A stretch of 64,000 nucleotides of DNA, taken from positions 124,001 through 188,000 of the forward strand of contig JAPPBX010000090.1 of the NCBI GenBank assembly GCA_026702755.1, given 5' to 3'. The position numbers were made by a program, and so were the translations under genes. The stretch comes from Candidatus Poribacteria bacterium (GTDB taxonomy: Bacteria > Poribacteria > WGA-4E > WGA-3G). Below, piece by piece: positions 52,701 to 60,879 of this stretch (its first letter is position 1; every line of letters starts with the position of its first letter). Under the pieces are notes generated by a model, which saw nothing but the letters and a program-made list of their open reading frames with translations, was not told where the DNA came from and did no database searches.

Positions 52701-54251
52701 ATGAAGTATTTCACCTATTTTGGAAATCATCTCATCAACGCAAAACTACCGGACAATTCAGAGGTTTACTACGCGAACCCTCCGCTGCCCGGCATCAAGC
52801 GCGACGCACTAAGCGAACACACGCAGCACGCCTTTGAAAATCCACTTGAGATGCCACCGCTGAGCGAACTCGTCAATGGTAACTCAAAAGTGCTTATCCT
52901 GTTCGACGACAACTGCCAACCCTTTCCAGCCACGAAAAAACCTGATATGCGGCAGATTATGATTGAGACACTCCTGAGGATGCTTTACGGTTCCGGTGTG
53001 GAGAAGAAGAACATCGAACTGATATGCGCTGTCGCACTGCACCGAAAGATGAAGGAACACGAACTCGCTTATATGCTCGGCAAAAACATTATGGACGAGT
53101 TCTATCCAGACCAACTCCGAAACTTCGATGCGGAGGATGCAGAGCAGATTGTTTATGTAGGGCACACAGAAAAGGACGAAATCGTTGAGACGGATAAAGC
53201 CGTGCTCGAAGCCGATCTGGTAATTTATGTAGATACGATACAGATCCCACTCAACGGTGGACATAAATCTGTCGCCGTGGGTCTTGGGACGTATAACTCC
53301 ATCGCACCTCACCACTCACCACACATGACATCGGAAAGTCCACACGTGATGCAACCGGAAGGTTCACACATGCATGCCTGTATCGAGCGGATGAGTCGTC
53401 TCATTCAGAAAGAGACCCCTATCTTGGTACTCGAAGCGGCGATGAACGGTGCGATCTATCCATTTCATCTTCGCTACGTCGGGAAACCGAACCGCGACTG
53501 TAACGTGGCAGAGCGCGTCATAAAAGCCTTTACACCGGCGACTTTATCACTTCTGCCCGAATCACTGCGTTACGCAATTCTCAAGAGTGTGCGGACGGAC
53601 TATGAACCCATACAGATTAACGCAGGCGACATCGATGCTGTTCATGCAAGAACGTTGAAATCAATGAAAGATCAGTTGGCAATAGACATCCCGCGCCAGT
53701 TCAGTACTTTAGTCTTCGGACTCCCTGATATGAGTCCTTATGCTGTCGACGCGCGTATCAATCCCGTTCTGGTGGTGAGCGACATCTTAGGCTACGTCTT
53801 CAATTGGTTCTACAACAAACCCATCATCAAAAAGGACGGCGTTGTTATCATCATGAACCCGACGTATGAGATTTTCCACGAAGAGTATCACGTCGCCTAC
53901 AAGCAGTTTTACGATGAAGTCCTCGCCGAAACGACGGAACCCTTTGAGATGCAGCAGAAGTTTCAGGAGAAATACGCGAAAGACGAGTATCTCATCGACT
54001 GCTATCGGAACAAATTCGCGCATCACGGCTTTCATCCGTTTACTGTCTGGTATTGGGCAACATATCCGTTGAAATATCTGGCGAAGGTGATTCTCGTCGG
54101 TCCGAAGGAGCCGAGAGTCGCACAGCGGTTGGGTGTTGATTGGGCAAAAAACTTAGACGACGCGCTCGCAATGGCACGCGAAATCTCCGGTGATGACGAT
54201 GTAGTCGCCTTAACAATGCCGCCGTTCTTCTATGCAAACGTTGGAGGTTAG
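52701..54251 (+). CDS. LarA-like protein (DUF2088, lactate racemase N-terminal domain)
   Basis: 516 residues; LarA itself is about 425. LILFDDNCQPFPATKKPDMRQ parallels the DxTRPTP segment of LarA, and ICAVALHRKMKEHELAYMLG parallels its HRxxTxxE segment. A DLVIYVDTIQIPLNGGHKSVAVG region resembles the nickel-pincer side of the fold. Members of the family racemise or epimerise 2-hydroxy acids with a nickel cofactor, but many members act on other substrates, and no lar maturation genes are here. The C-terminal 120 residues are an addition. The first of a run of close genes. Confidence 0.65.
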   Translation: MKYFTYFGNHLINAKLPDNSEVYYANPPLPGIKRDALSEHTQHAFENPLEMPPLSELVNGNSKVLILFDDNCQPFPATKKPDMRQIMIETLLRMLYGSGVEKKNIELICAVALHRKMKEHELAYMLGKNIMDEFYPDQLRNFDAEDAEQIVYVGHTEKDEIVETDKAVLEADLVIYVDTIQIPLNGGHKSVAVGLGTYNSIAPHHSPHMTSESPHVMQPEGSHMHACIERMSRLIQKETPILVLEAAMNGAIYPFHLRYVGKPNRDCNVAERVIKAFTPATLSLLPESLRYAILKSVRTDYEPIQINAGDIDAVHARTLKSMKDQLAIDIPRQFSTLVFGLPDMSPYAVDARINPVLVVSDILGYVFNWFYNKPIIKKDGVVIIMNPTYEIFHEEYHVAYKQFYDEVLAETTEPFEMQQKFQEKYAKDEYLIDCYRNKFAHHGFHPFTVWYWATYPLKYLAKVILVGPKEPRVAQRLGVDWAKNLDDALAMAREISGDDDVVALTMPPFFYANVGG

Positions 54252-54263
54252 GGCAAGGGAAGT

Positions 54264-54743
54264 ATGTCTTCAAAAGTTTACGTTGAAACCTCAGTTATTG
54301 GTGCATACTTTGAGGAGAGAAAAGATATTGTCTCGGCTTCACAACGTCATTGGTCCCGTCTTTGGTGGGATCAAATCAAAAGTGGGTATGATGTAGTAGT
54401 TAGCGAAGCAGTCATTAACGAATTAGCCAATCCGAACTACCCTTACTCACAAGATACCGTTGCTTTAGTAGAGGATATACAACGTGTTGAGTCTGTCGAC
54501 GAGGTCTATGACATTATTAACGTTTACGTTACGCGAAAGCTGATGCCACAAGATATTTTGGGAGATGCCCTGCACTTAGCTCTTGCTTCATACCACAAAT
54601 GTGATTACTTATTGACATGGAATTGCAGACATTTAGCAAACCCAAACAAATTTCAACATATTCGGATTGTGAACACAGCGTTAGGGTTGTACGTCCCAGT
54701 AATTACTACACCAAACCAGTTAATAGGAGAACCCAATGATTAA
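54264..54743 (+). CDS. PIN-domain toxin
   Basis: 159 residues. VYVETSVIGAYFEE is the PIN start, with Glu8 where Asp is usual; SEAVINELANP supplies the second acidic residue, and DALHLALASYHKCDYLLTWN the third and fourth. Such proteins are Mg-dependent RNases held off by an antitoxin. The stop overlaps the following antitoxin-like gene by 8 nt, so toxin comes first, the reverse of the usual order. It is 12 nt downstream of the LarA-like gene. Confidence 0.83.
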   Translation: MSSKVYVETSVIGAYFEERKDIVSASQRHWSRLWWDQIKSGYDVVVSEAVINELANPNYPYSQDTVALVEDIQRVESVDEVYDIINVYVTRKLMPQDILGDALHLALASYHKCDYLLTWNCRHLANPNKFQHIRIVNTALGLYVPVITTPNQLIGEPND

Positions 54744-54954
54744 AGATTCCCCCATTGTTGAAGACACCCGTCGTGTTCGCCGCATGATCTCTGAGAAATT
54801 CGATCATGATATAGGTCGCTATATTGCCTACTTGCAAAGCGAGGCAGCTTCACGTCAAGCGAAGAAAGCCGCTCAACAGTCCAACAGCAACGGAAATCGC
54901 ATCACTGACACGGAAAACCACGAACAGACAGACAAGGAAACTACAGCAAATTGA
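54736..54954 (+). CDS. Antitoxin-like partner of the PIN protein
   Basis: 72 residues. VEDTRRVRRMISEKFDHDIGRYIAYLQSE is a helical segment like those in antitoxins that precede PIN toxins. The C-terminal 30 residues are polar (Asn/Thr/Glu rich) and probably disordered, as is usual for the toxin-binding part of an antitoxin. Its start codon lies inside the end of the PIN gene, so the two are coupled. GGAG at 54726-54729 precedes ATG 54736. The role is inferred from context. Confidence 0.7.
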   Translation: MIKDSPIVEDTRRVRRMISEKFDHDIGRYIAYLQSEAASRQAKKAAQQSNSNGNRITDTENHEQTDKETTAN

Positions 54955-54991
54955 ACTCGCTAACCTATTAGGTAAGAAACAGAGGAGTCTG

Positions 54992-56026
54992 ATGCAAGAT
55001 ACGGACATTTTGATACCTACAAGTACGATCGGAAGTTACGCCCCGCCGAGTTGGCTGTGTGTGACACTGGAGGCAATCGGACGCGGAGAACTCGGCGAAA
55101 CCGACATCAACGAAACCCTTGACGACGCAGTCCGAACTGCCATCGCCGATCAGGAGCGCGCTGGCGTTGACATTGTTACAGAGGGTGAGATGCGCCGCCA
55201 AGACTTCGTGCTCGGTTTCTATGAACGGTTCCCCGGATTAGAACAACTTCCGGCTCCCAGAACACAGGGGCCGGATGGACACGATCAGCGAGGCAAATGG
55301 CTGCCCTCTGTTCCACTCGCAGCACCTGATGGACTCGGTATCCTCGCAGAATTTGAATTTGCGAAAAACGAAACAACGAAACCGCTCAAGGTAACATGCC
55401 CCGGTCCGTTCACCCTCTCCGGACGAATTCAGACAGGTGGTATCTATAAAGAGCGACTTGAAGTTGCTTACGCTTGTGCCGAGATTATCAATACAGAACT
55501 CCGTCAACTCGTCGCAGCAGGTACGGAATTTATCCAGTTAGACGAACCCTCTTACGCCGTTTACCCCGACCGGCCCGAAGAGTTTGTCAAACTTTTCAAT
55601 CACACGGTTGAAGGTATCTCTGCAAAGATTGGACTGCATATCTGTTTCGGTAACTACCGCGGCAGAGCCGTCGGTAAACGTTCATACCGTCCGCTCTTCC
55701 CACACATTTTAGACGCAGCTTTCGATCAACTTGCACTGGAGTTTGCAAACCGAGAAATGGCAGAAATCGCATTGTGGAGCGAATTCCCGAACGATAAAGA
55801 ACTCGCCGCAGGGCTTATCGATGTCAAAAATTACTACGTGGAGACACCAGAGGACGTTGCAGCGTTGCTGCGCGAAGCACTCAAGCATGTGCGTCCCGAA
55901 AAACTTGCGATTACACCGGATTGCGGTTTCAGCCAGACAGCGCGATGGGCAGCCGCCGCCAAACTTAAAACGATGGTAGCCGGTACTGAGATTGTTCGTC
56001 ATGAACTCACAGGAGCATCCTCCTAA
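54992..56026 (+). CDS. Core MetE-like cobalamin-independent methionine synthase family protein
   Basis: 344 residues, equal to the catalytic C-terminal domain of MetE only. STIGSYAPPSW is the usual first segment; HICFGNYRG carries the His-x-Cys zinc pair, and ITPDCGFSQTARW the third zinc Cys. Core-MetE proteins use methylcobalamin proteins or other methyl donors rather than methyl-tetrahydropteroyl-triglutamate. Substrate here is unknown. ATG 54992 has GAGGAG upstream; the frame start at 54824 overlaps the antitoxin gene and is rejected. Confidence 0.8.
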   Translation: MQDTDILIPTSTIGSYAPPSWLCVTLEAIGRGELGETDINETLDDAVRTAIADQERAGVDIVTEGEMRRQDFVLGFYERFPGLEQLPAPRTQGPDGHDQRGKWLPSVPLAAPDGLGILAEFEFAKNETTKPLKVTCPGPFTLSGRIQTGGIYKERLEVAYACAEIINTELRQLVAAGTEFIQLDEPSYAVYPDRPEEFVKLFNHTVEGISAKIGLHICFGNYRGRAVGKRSYRPLFPHILDAAFDQLALEFANREMAEIALWSEFPNDKELAAGLIDVKNYYVETPEDVAALLREALKHVRPEKLAITPDCGFSQTARWAAAAKLKTMVAGTEIVRHELTGASS

Positions 56027-56077
56027 TTGGGCACAAGGCGTGAAGATAAAAACTACCGCGAGGAACATTAAAAAGTT

Positions 56078-57655
56078 ATGAGCACAAACAGGAAAATACC
56101 TACACCTGAAGAAATCGAAAAGGAATTCCAAGAATTCGTACAACAGAAGTATGGTGGTAGCGTCCGCTTGATTAACGCGACCGCCAGTGAAGCCACACCC
56201 GAAACACAAGAAGAGGACGAAGGACCGGAGCCGAAAAAGACCTTCGATCTGAAGTTTGATCTCAAACCGAAAGAGATTAAGCAATACCTCGACCGATACG
56301 TGATTAAACAGGACGATGCAAAGAAGGCACTCGCGATCGCCGTCTGTGACCACTATAACCACGTCCGGGAGTGCCACGAAGACCCAACCGCTGCGGATGC
56401 AGACTACTCCAAGCAGAACATTGTTATGCTCGGACCAACCGGTGTCGGCAAGACGTATCTCATCCGACACATTGCCAAACTCATCGGCGTGCCGTTCGTC
56501 AAAGCGGATGCGACCCGATTCAGCGAGACGGGTTACGTCGGTGCGAATGTAGACGACTTAATCCGAGAATTGGTAACGCAAGCCGAAGACAACCTCGAAT
56601 TGGCACAGTACGGCATCATCTACCTTGACGAAGCGGACAAAATCGCGACACCCCCAAATATCATCGGACGTGATGTAAGCGGTCGCGGTGTGCAGATCGG
56701 GCTTCTCAAATTGATGGAGGAGACCGAAGTTGACCTGCGCGCAGGAAACGATGTCGCCTCGCAGATGCGTGCCGCCATGGAATTCCAGAAAAGTGGTAAG
56801 GTCGATAAAGAGGTCATCAATACGCGGCACATCCTCTTTATTATCAGCGGCGCGTTCACCGGTATGGCAGATATTATCAAGAAACGTATGCATCAAAGTA
56901 AAATCGGCTTCAATGCCGAGATTACCAGCCAAACTGATGAGACGGCACAGTATTTTGAGGATGTCACACCGAAAGACTTCATCGACTTCGGTTTTGAACC
57001 TGAGTTCATCGGACGACTCCCCGTGCATGTCGTCTGTACGGAACTTAGAGTAGATGACCTATTCTACATTCTGAAGCACTCCGAAGGCTCCATCATCCGC
57101 CAATATGAGAACGCCTTCCGCGCTTATGGCATCACGGCACTGTTTTCGGACAGCGGTTTACAGCGAATCGCCGAAAAAGCGATTGAACAAAAGACCGGGG
57201 CGCGCGCCTTGATGACGGTTTGCGAAAAGGTACTGCGCAATTATAAATTTGAGCTTCCCTCTACCGGGGTCACGGAATTCGTCGTTACCGCCGAGGTTGT
57301 CGATGATCCCGATGTTGAACTCAAACGGATAATCGAAGATACCGATTACAACCGTAATTCCGTGATGTGCGAGCAAATTCGCCGATATGAGGCACAGTTC
57401 TACGCCGAACACCAATTGCACATCCAGTTCGATGACGAAGCAACGGCACTCATCTGTGAACGCGCGATTGCAGACGGACAAACAGTCCAACAGGTCTGCG
57501 ATCAGCTGTTAGAAAGCTACCAGCACGGGTTGAACCTCATCAAACAGAACACGGGGCAATCTACATTCACCTTTCCAAAGTCGGTTCTGGAAAACCCAGA
57601 TCAGGTACTTGAAGAGTGGATACGGGACTCCTATACCACAAAAGGTGGAGAATAG
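56078..57655 (+). CDS. ClpX-like AAA+ unfoldase without zinc-binding domain
   Basis: 525 residues, compared with about 424 in ClpX. Walker A GPTGVGKT (119-126), pore loop GYVG (152-155), Walker B IIYLDEADKI (180-189), the IGF loop KIGFNAE (275-281), EFIGRLPV with the arginine finger, and KTGARAL sensor 2 are all ClpX-like. The N-terminal C4 zinc-binding domain is replaced by an acidic, Pro-rich 60-residue stretch, and about 110 extra residues follow the small domain. The IGF loop suggests binding to ClpP, which is not in this window. It could be a second unfoldase with its own substrates. Confidence 0.82.
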   Translation: MSTNRKIPTPEEIEKEFQEFVQQKYGGSVRLINATASEATPETQEEDEGPEPKKTFDLKFDLKPKEIKQYLDRYVIKQDDAKKALAIAVCDHYNHVRECHEDPTAADADYSKQNIVMLGPTGVGKTYLIRHIAKLIGVPFVKADATRFSETGYVGANVDDLIRELVTQAEDNLELAQYGIIYLDEADKIATPPNIIGRDVSGRGVQIGLLKLMEETEVDLRAGNDVASQMRAAMEFQKSGKVDKEVINTRHILFIISGAFTGMADIIKKRMHQSKIGFNAEITSQTDETAQYFEDVTPKDFIDFGFEPEFIGRLPVHVVCTELRVDDLFYILKHSEGSIIRQYENAFRAYGITALFSDSGLQRIAEKAIEQKTGARALMTVCEKVLRNYKFELPSTGVTEFVVTAEVVDDPDVELKRIIEDTDYNRNSVMCEQIRRYEAQFYAEHQLHIQFDDEATALICERAIADGQTVQQVCDQLLESYQHGLNLIKQNTGQSTFTFPKSVLENPDQVLEEWIRDSYTTKGGE

Positions 57656-57680
57656 CAATCAGCCGTCGGGAGAAATAACC

Positions 57681-57734
57681 TTAACCATCAACGCGTGCCG
57701 TATCAAAATTATCTGTAGACGCGTTGATGGTTAA
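57681..57734. repeat. 16-bp inverted repeat between the ClpX-like and HemQ-like genes
   Basis: TTAACCATCAACGCGT (57681-57696) and its exact reverse complement at 57719-57734 enclose a 22-nt loop. It is the main structure in the 111-bp gap. It could end the ClpX-like transcript or be part of the HemQ-like leader. Confidence 0.7.
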
Positions 57735-57766
57735 AACCATAAATCCGAAAGCCATTATAAAAAATT

Positions 57767-58510
57767 ATGAACACCGAACGAAAAAGACAACCACGACCAG
57801 AACCGGTAGACCTACGAGAAATCGGTGCGCCTATTGACGGAGAACCACAGATTAGCGACCAACGTTTGTTCTTCCAACTCCACGTTTTTGAAGGATGCTT
57901 AGACCCCAGATTCATCACCGAGACACTTGAAAAAGGAAGTTTAGACGCAGTCGTATACGATGATCTGAACCATCCAACAGGGAGCGGTGTGCTTTTTATT
58001 GCCGAAGACCCAGCGATGCTAATGCCAGCGTCGCGAACCTTACTCCTAAAAGCACAAGAGGTTCCTGACCTTTTGTATCGTTCAGAGATGACCATGACGG
58101 GTCGAACCTATTCAAGCGGCAGAGAGCCTAATTTGGAAGAATGGCTTCTCAATAAACCGCGCCAAAATGTTCTCAACCCTGACTTTCCATGGGCAATTTG
58201 GTATCCGTTGCGCCGAAAACCCGAATTCTATCGCCTTGAACACCGTGAGCGCGGAAGAATTTTAGGTGAACATGCTATGCTCGGTCGCAGTTATGCCGCG
58301 GGAGGATATGCCAGCGATATCCGTCTCGCTTGTTTCGGATTAGATACAAACGACAATGAATTTGTTATCGGTTTAGTCGGTCCTGAATTATACCCGCTAT
58401 CGCGTTTGATACAGGATATGCGGCAAACGGAGCAGACGACCAAATACATTGAATCGCTCGGTCCGTTCTTTGTGGGGAAAGTTCGGACGCAATTTTCAAT
58501 TAAACACTAA
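57767..58510 (+). CDS. Chlorite dismutase/HemQ (coproheme decarboxylase)-like protein
   Basis: 247 residues. Tyr146 in WYPLRRKPEFYRL aligns with the reactive Tyr of coproheme decarboxylase (YPMSK segment), His169 in GEHAMLGRSYAAGG with the proximal heme ligand, and LGPFFVGK with the HemQ C-terminal GSFFVG. The family signature is therefore good. Between residues 105 and 135 there is an insertion not seen in HemQ, and the N-terminal half is divergent. If active, it would turn coproheme III into heme b. It lies directly upstream of gldF-type genes, which is unusual for hemQ. GTG/ATG context: ATG 57767, weak ribosome site. Confidence 0.72.
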   Translation: MNTERKRQPRPEPVDLREIGAPIDGEPQISDQRLFFQLHVFEGCLDPRFITETLEKGSLDAVVYDDLNHPTGSGVLFIAEDPAMLMPASRTLLLKAQEVPDLLYRSEMTMTGRTYSSGREPNLEEWLLNKPRQNVLNPDFPWAIWYPLRRKPEFYRLEHRERGRILGEHAMLGRSYAAGGYASDIRLACFGLDTNDNEFVIGLVGPELYPLSRLIQDMRQTEQTTKYIESLGPFFVGKVRTQFSIKH

Positions 58511-58557
58511 GCGTGACAGAAAGAGATTTGTACCATACTGCAAGGAAAAGTAAAAAA

Positions 58558-59283
58558 ATGAGAAATGTGCTTGCCGTTTGCACAAAAGAACTTTATACAT
58601 ATTTCGTCTCACCGATCGCCTATTTCGTCTGCTTTGTCTTCACAGCGATTTCAGGGTTCCTTTTTTCCATCATGCTCATTACTGCAAGCAACAGTGGCGG
58701 TACAGGCGGATTCGTGATGGGGACACTTTTCGGCAATATGGCTATCATCTTGATCTTTTTTACGCCAGTGTTGACGATGAGACTCTTTGCAGAAGAACGG
58801 AAATCCGGAACAATTGAACTCCTCCTCACCTCCCCAATTACAGATGGACAAGTCGTTCTCGGCAAATTTTTCGCGAGTTGTACACTGGTGCTTATCATGC
58901 TCAGTCTGACATTCCTGTTCCCACTACTGACGCAACGTTTCGGTTATCTCGACAAGGGTCTCCTGCTAAGCGGCTATCTTGGTATTTTTCTAATTAGTTC
59001 TTCGCTTCTGGCATTAGGGATGCTGATGTCATCAATGTGCAAGAACCAACTCGTCGCAGCATTGACGAGTTTCGGCATCCTCATAACGTTATGGGTGGTC
59101 GGCGCGCTCTCAGCCCGCGGTGGATCCATAGTCCAATTCCTGAGCTACCTATCGCTATCCGAACACTACCACGACTTTGCCCGTGGTGTCATCCTTTTGA
59201 AAGATGTTGTCTACTACCTCAGTTTCACAGGTGTCTGCCTGTTTGCGACGTTCAAGTCCATCGAATCATCAAAATGGAGGTAG
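58558..59283 (+). CDS. ABC-2 type permease, GldF-like
   Basis: 241 residues with six transmembrane helices. MRNVLAVCTKELYTYFVSPIAYFVCFVF opens as in GldF/NosY-like permeases, and FAEERKSGTIELLLTSPI is the family's conserved cytoplasmic segment. ATG 58558 is preferred, with AGGAA upstream; GTG 58513 would add 15 polar residues. The ATPase that normally precedes it is absent here. Next gene starts 3 nt later. Confidence 0.85.
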   Translation: MRNVLAVCTKELYTYFVSPIAYFVCFVFTAISGFLFSIMLITASNSGGTGGFVMGTLFGNMAIILIFFTPVLTMRLFAEERKSGTIELLLTSPITDGQVVLGKFFASCTLVLIMLSLTFLFPLLTQRFGYLDKGLLLSGYLGIFLISSSLLALGMLMSSMCKNQLVAALTSFGILITLWVVGALSARGGSIVQFLSYLSLSEHYHDFARGVILLKDVVYYLSFTGVCLFATFKSIESSKWR

Positions 59284-59286
59284 AAC

Positions 59287-60879
59287 ATGGAAACTAACAA
59301 AGGGATCACGGGTCCGCTCTTCGGTTTTCTCACATTAATTTTCAGTTTCATCACCATCGCCAGTTGGATTTTCCAAGCATTCCCCATTTTCTGGATTTGC
59401 CTGCTTCTTGCACTTGTCTCATTGGCTGTTTTTGCTCGCTTGCAATTTGCCGACTTCATGAATTTCTTTGTCAGTCGCCAAGCGCGTTACGGTGCGAACG
59501 TTGCCTTGAGTATCGTTGGGGTTATCGGCATAGCGGTTTTTGTCAACGCCATTGTTATAAATCGGTTCGATAAAAAGGTAGACTTAACGAAGTTCCAACT
59601 TTACACGCTCTCGGAGCAGACGCAGACCGTTCTCAAAAACCTTGAGAAAGAAATCCATGTAATAGCGTTCTTTAAAGACAGTAACTCACAAGCAGCCCGC
59701 GTCAAAGATATGCTGGAATTGTATCAGCGCGAAACCGAATATCTCACGGTCTCATTCAAAGATCCTGAAATTGACATCCAACTCAGCAACAAGTATAATA
59801 TCCTGTGGGACGGCACAACAATTTTTGAGAGTGGTGAGCGGCTGGAGAAGGTAACCAGCGTTGAGGAACAGAAATTCACGAGTGCAATTCTCAAACTCAT
59901 CCGCGACGAAACCAAGAAGATTTACTTCCTTGTCGGTCATGAAGAACACGGACTTGATGATTTATTTGATAACGGATACAGTACCGTGCGGACAGAGTTA
60001 GAGAATCAGAATTACGATGCCGTCCCGCTCTCGCTCTTGATAGAACCAGATATCCCGGCGGATTGTGAGGCACTTGTCATTGCGGGTCCAAAAACCGCTT
60101 TGTCCTCTCATGAAATCAACATAGTGTCGAAATATTTGCGGCGCAACGGGAAACTGTTCCTGATGCTCGACCCATCGGTAATCTCAGCGGAAGATGTCAA
60201 TAGAGGACTCGTCCGACTTATGAGACGATGGGGTATCACGATCGGAAACGACCTCGTCATCGACAAGACCCAATTTTTTCCATTGTTCGGACCGAAGGCA
60301 CCGGTTCCAGGTCCCGAATTGCACGAGATCACACGTCCCATGCGAGAACCCGTAGTGTTTCCGTATACGCGTTCTGTGACACCCATAGAAGACAGACCCG
60401 CGAGTCTCAGTGTTAAATCCCTTATGAAGACCGTCGGTGGCACACAAGACAGTTGGGGAGAAACACAACGTATCAGTGACGGCACATTCGGCGAAGACTC
60501 CACCTATACAACCGGTGTAGACACACCGCCTCCTGTGTCCATTTCTGTCGCTATTGAGCAGAAAGCCGACGAAAACAACTCGGACAAAACTACAGGTGGT
60601 CCCACCCGCATTGTCGTTTTTGGGGATTCAGATTTCGCAGCAAACGCTCTTTTCCGAGCACCAGCCAGAGACCTATTTCTATCTATAATTAATTGGCTCA
60701 CACTGGAGGAGGATCTCATTGGGATCCGTCCTATCGACTTACAAGGACAAACGCTGCGGCAGATGCACGTGCAAGACGGACGTTTGGTGCAAATAACTTC
60801 AGTCTTCCTAATGCCTTCAATTGTCTTTATTGCCGGGCTAATTGTCTGGTGGCAGCGCCGCAAAGGAGAGAACGCGTGA
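59287..60879 (+). CDS. GldG-like ABC transporter auxiliary protein
   Basis: 530 residues. Two or three N-terminal transmembrane helices, then an extracytoplasmic domain (DLTKFQLYTLSEQTQTVLKNLEKEIHVIAFFKDSN) typical of the GldG/ABC_transp_aux family, a Rossmann-like middle (CEALVIAGPKTALSSHE), and a C-terminal helix (VFLMPSIVFIAGLIVWWQRR). In gliding bacteria GldFG with GldA form a transporter; in other bacteria similar sets occur without gliding. It is coupled to gldF upstream (3-nt gap) and to the DUF4340 gene downstream (GTGA overlap). Confidence 0.85.
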   Translation: METNKGITGPLFGFLTLIFSFITIASWIFQAFPIFWICLLLALVSLAVFARLQFADFMNFFVSRQARYGANVALSIVGVIGIAVFVNAIVINRFDKKVDLTKFQLYTLSEQTQTVLKNLEKEIHVIAFFKDSNSQAARVKDMLELYQRETEYLTVSFKDPEIDIQLSNKYNILWDGTTIFESGERLEKVTSVEEQKFTSAILKLIRDETKKIYFLVGHEEHGLDDLFDNGYSTVRTELENQNYDAVPLSLLIEPDIPADCEALVIAGPKTALSSHEINIVSKYLRRNGKLFLMLDPSVISAEDVNRGLVRLMRRWGITIGNDLVIDKTQFFPLFGPKAPVPGPELHEITRPMREPVVFPYTRSVTPIEDRPASLSVKSLMKTVGGTQDSWGETQRISDGTFGEDSTYTTGVDTPPPVSISVAIEQKADENNSDKTTGGPTRIVVFGDSDFAANALFRAPARDLFLSIINWLTLEEDLIGIRPIDLQGQTLRQMHVQDGRLVQITSVFLMPSIVFIAGLIVWWQRRKGENA

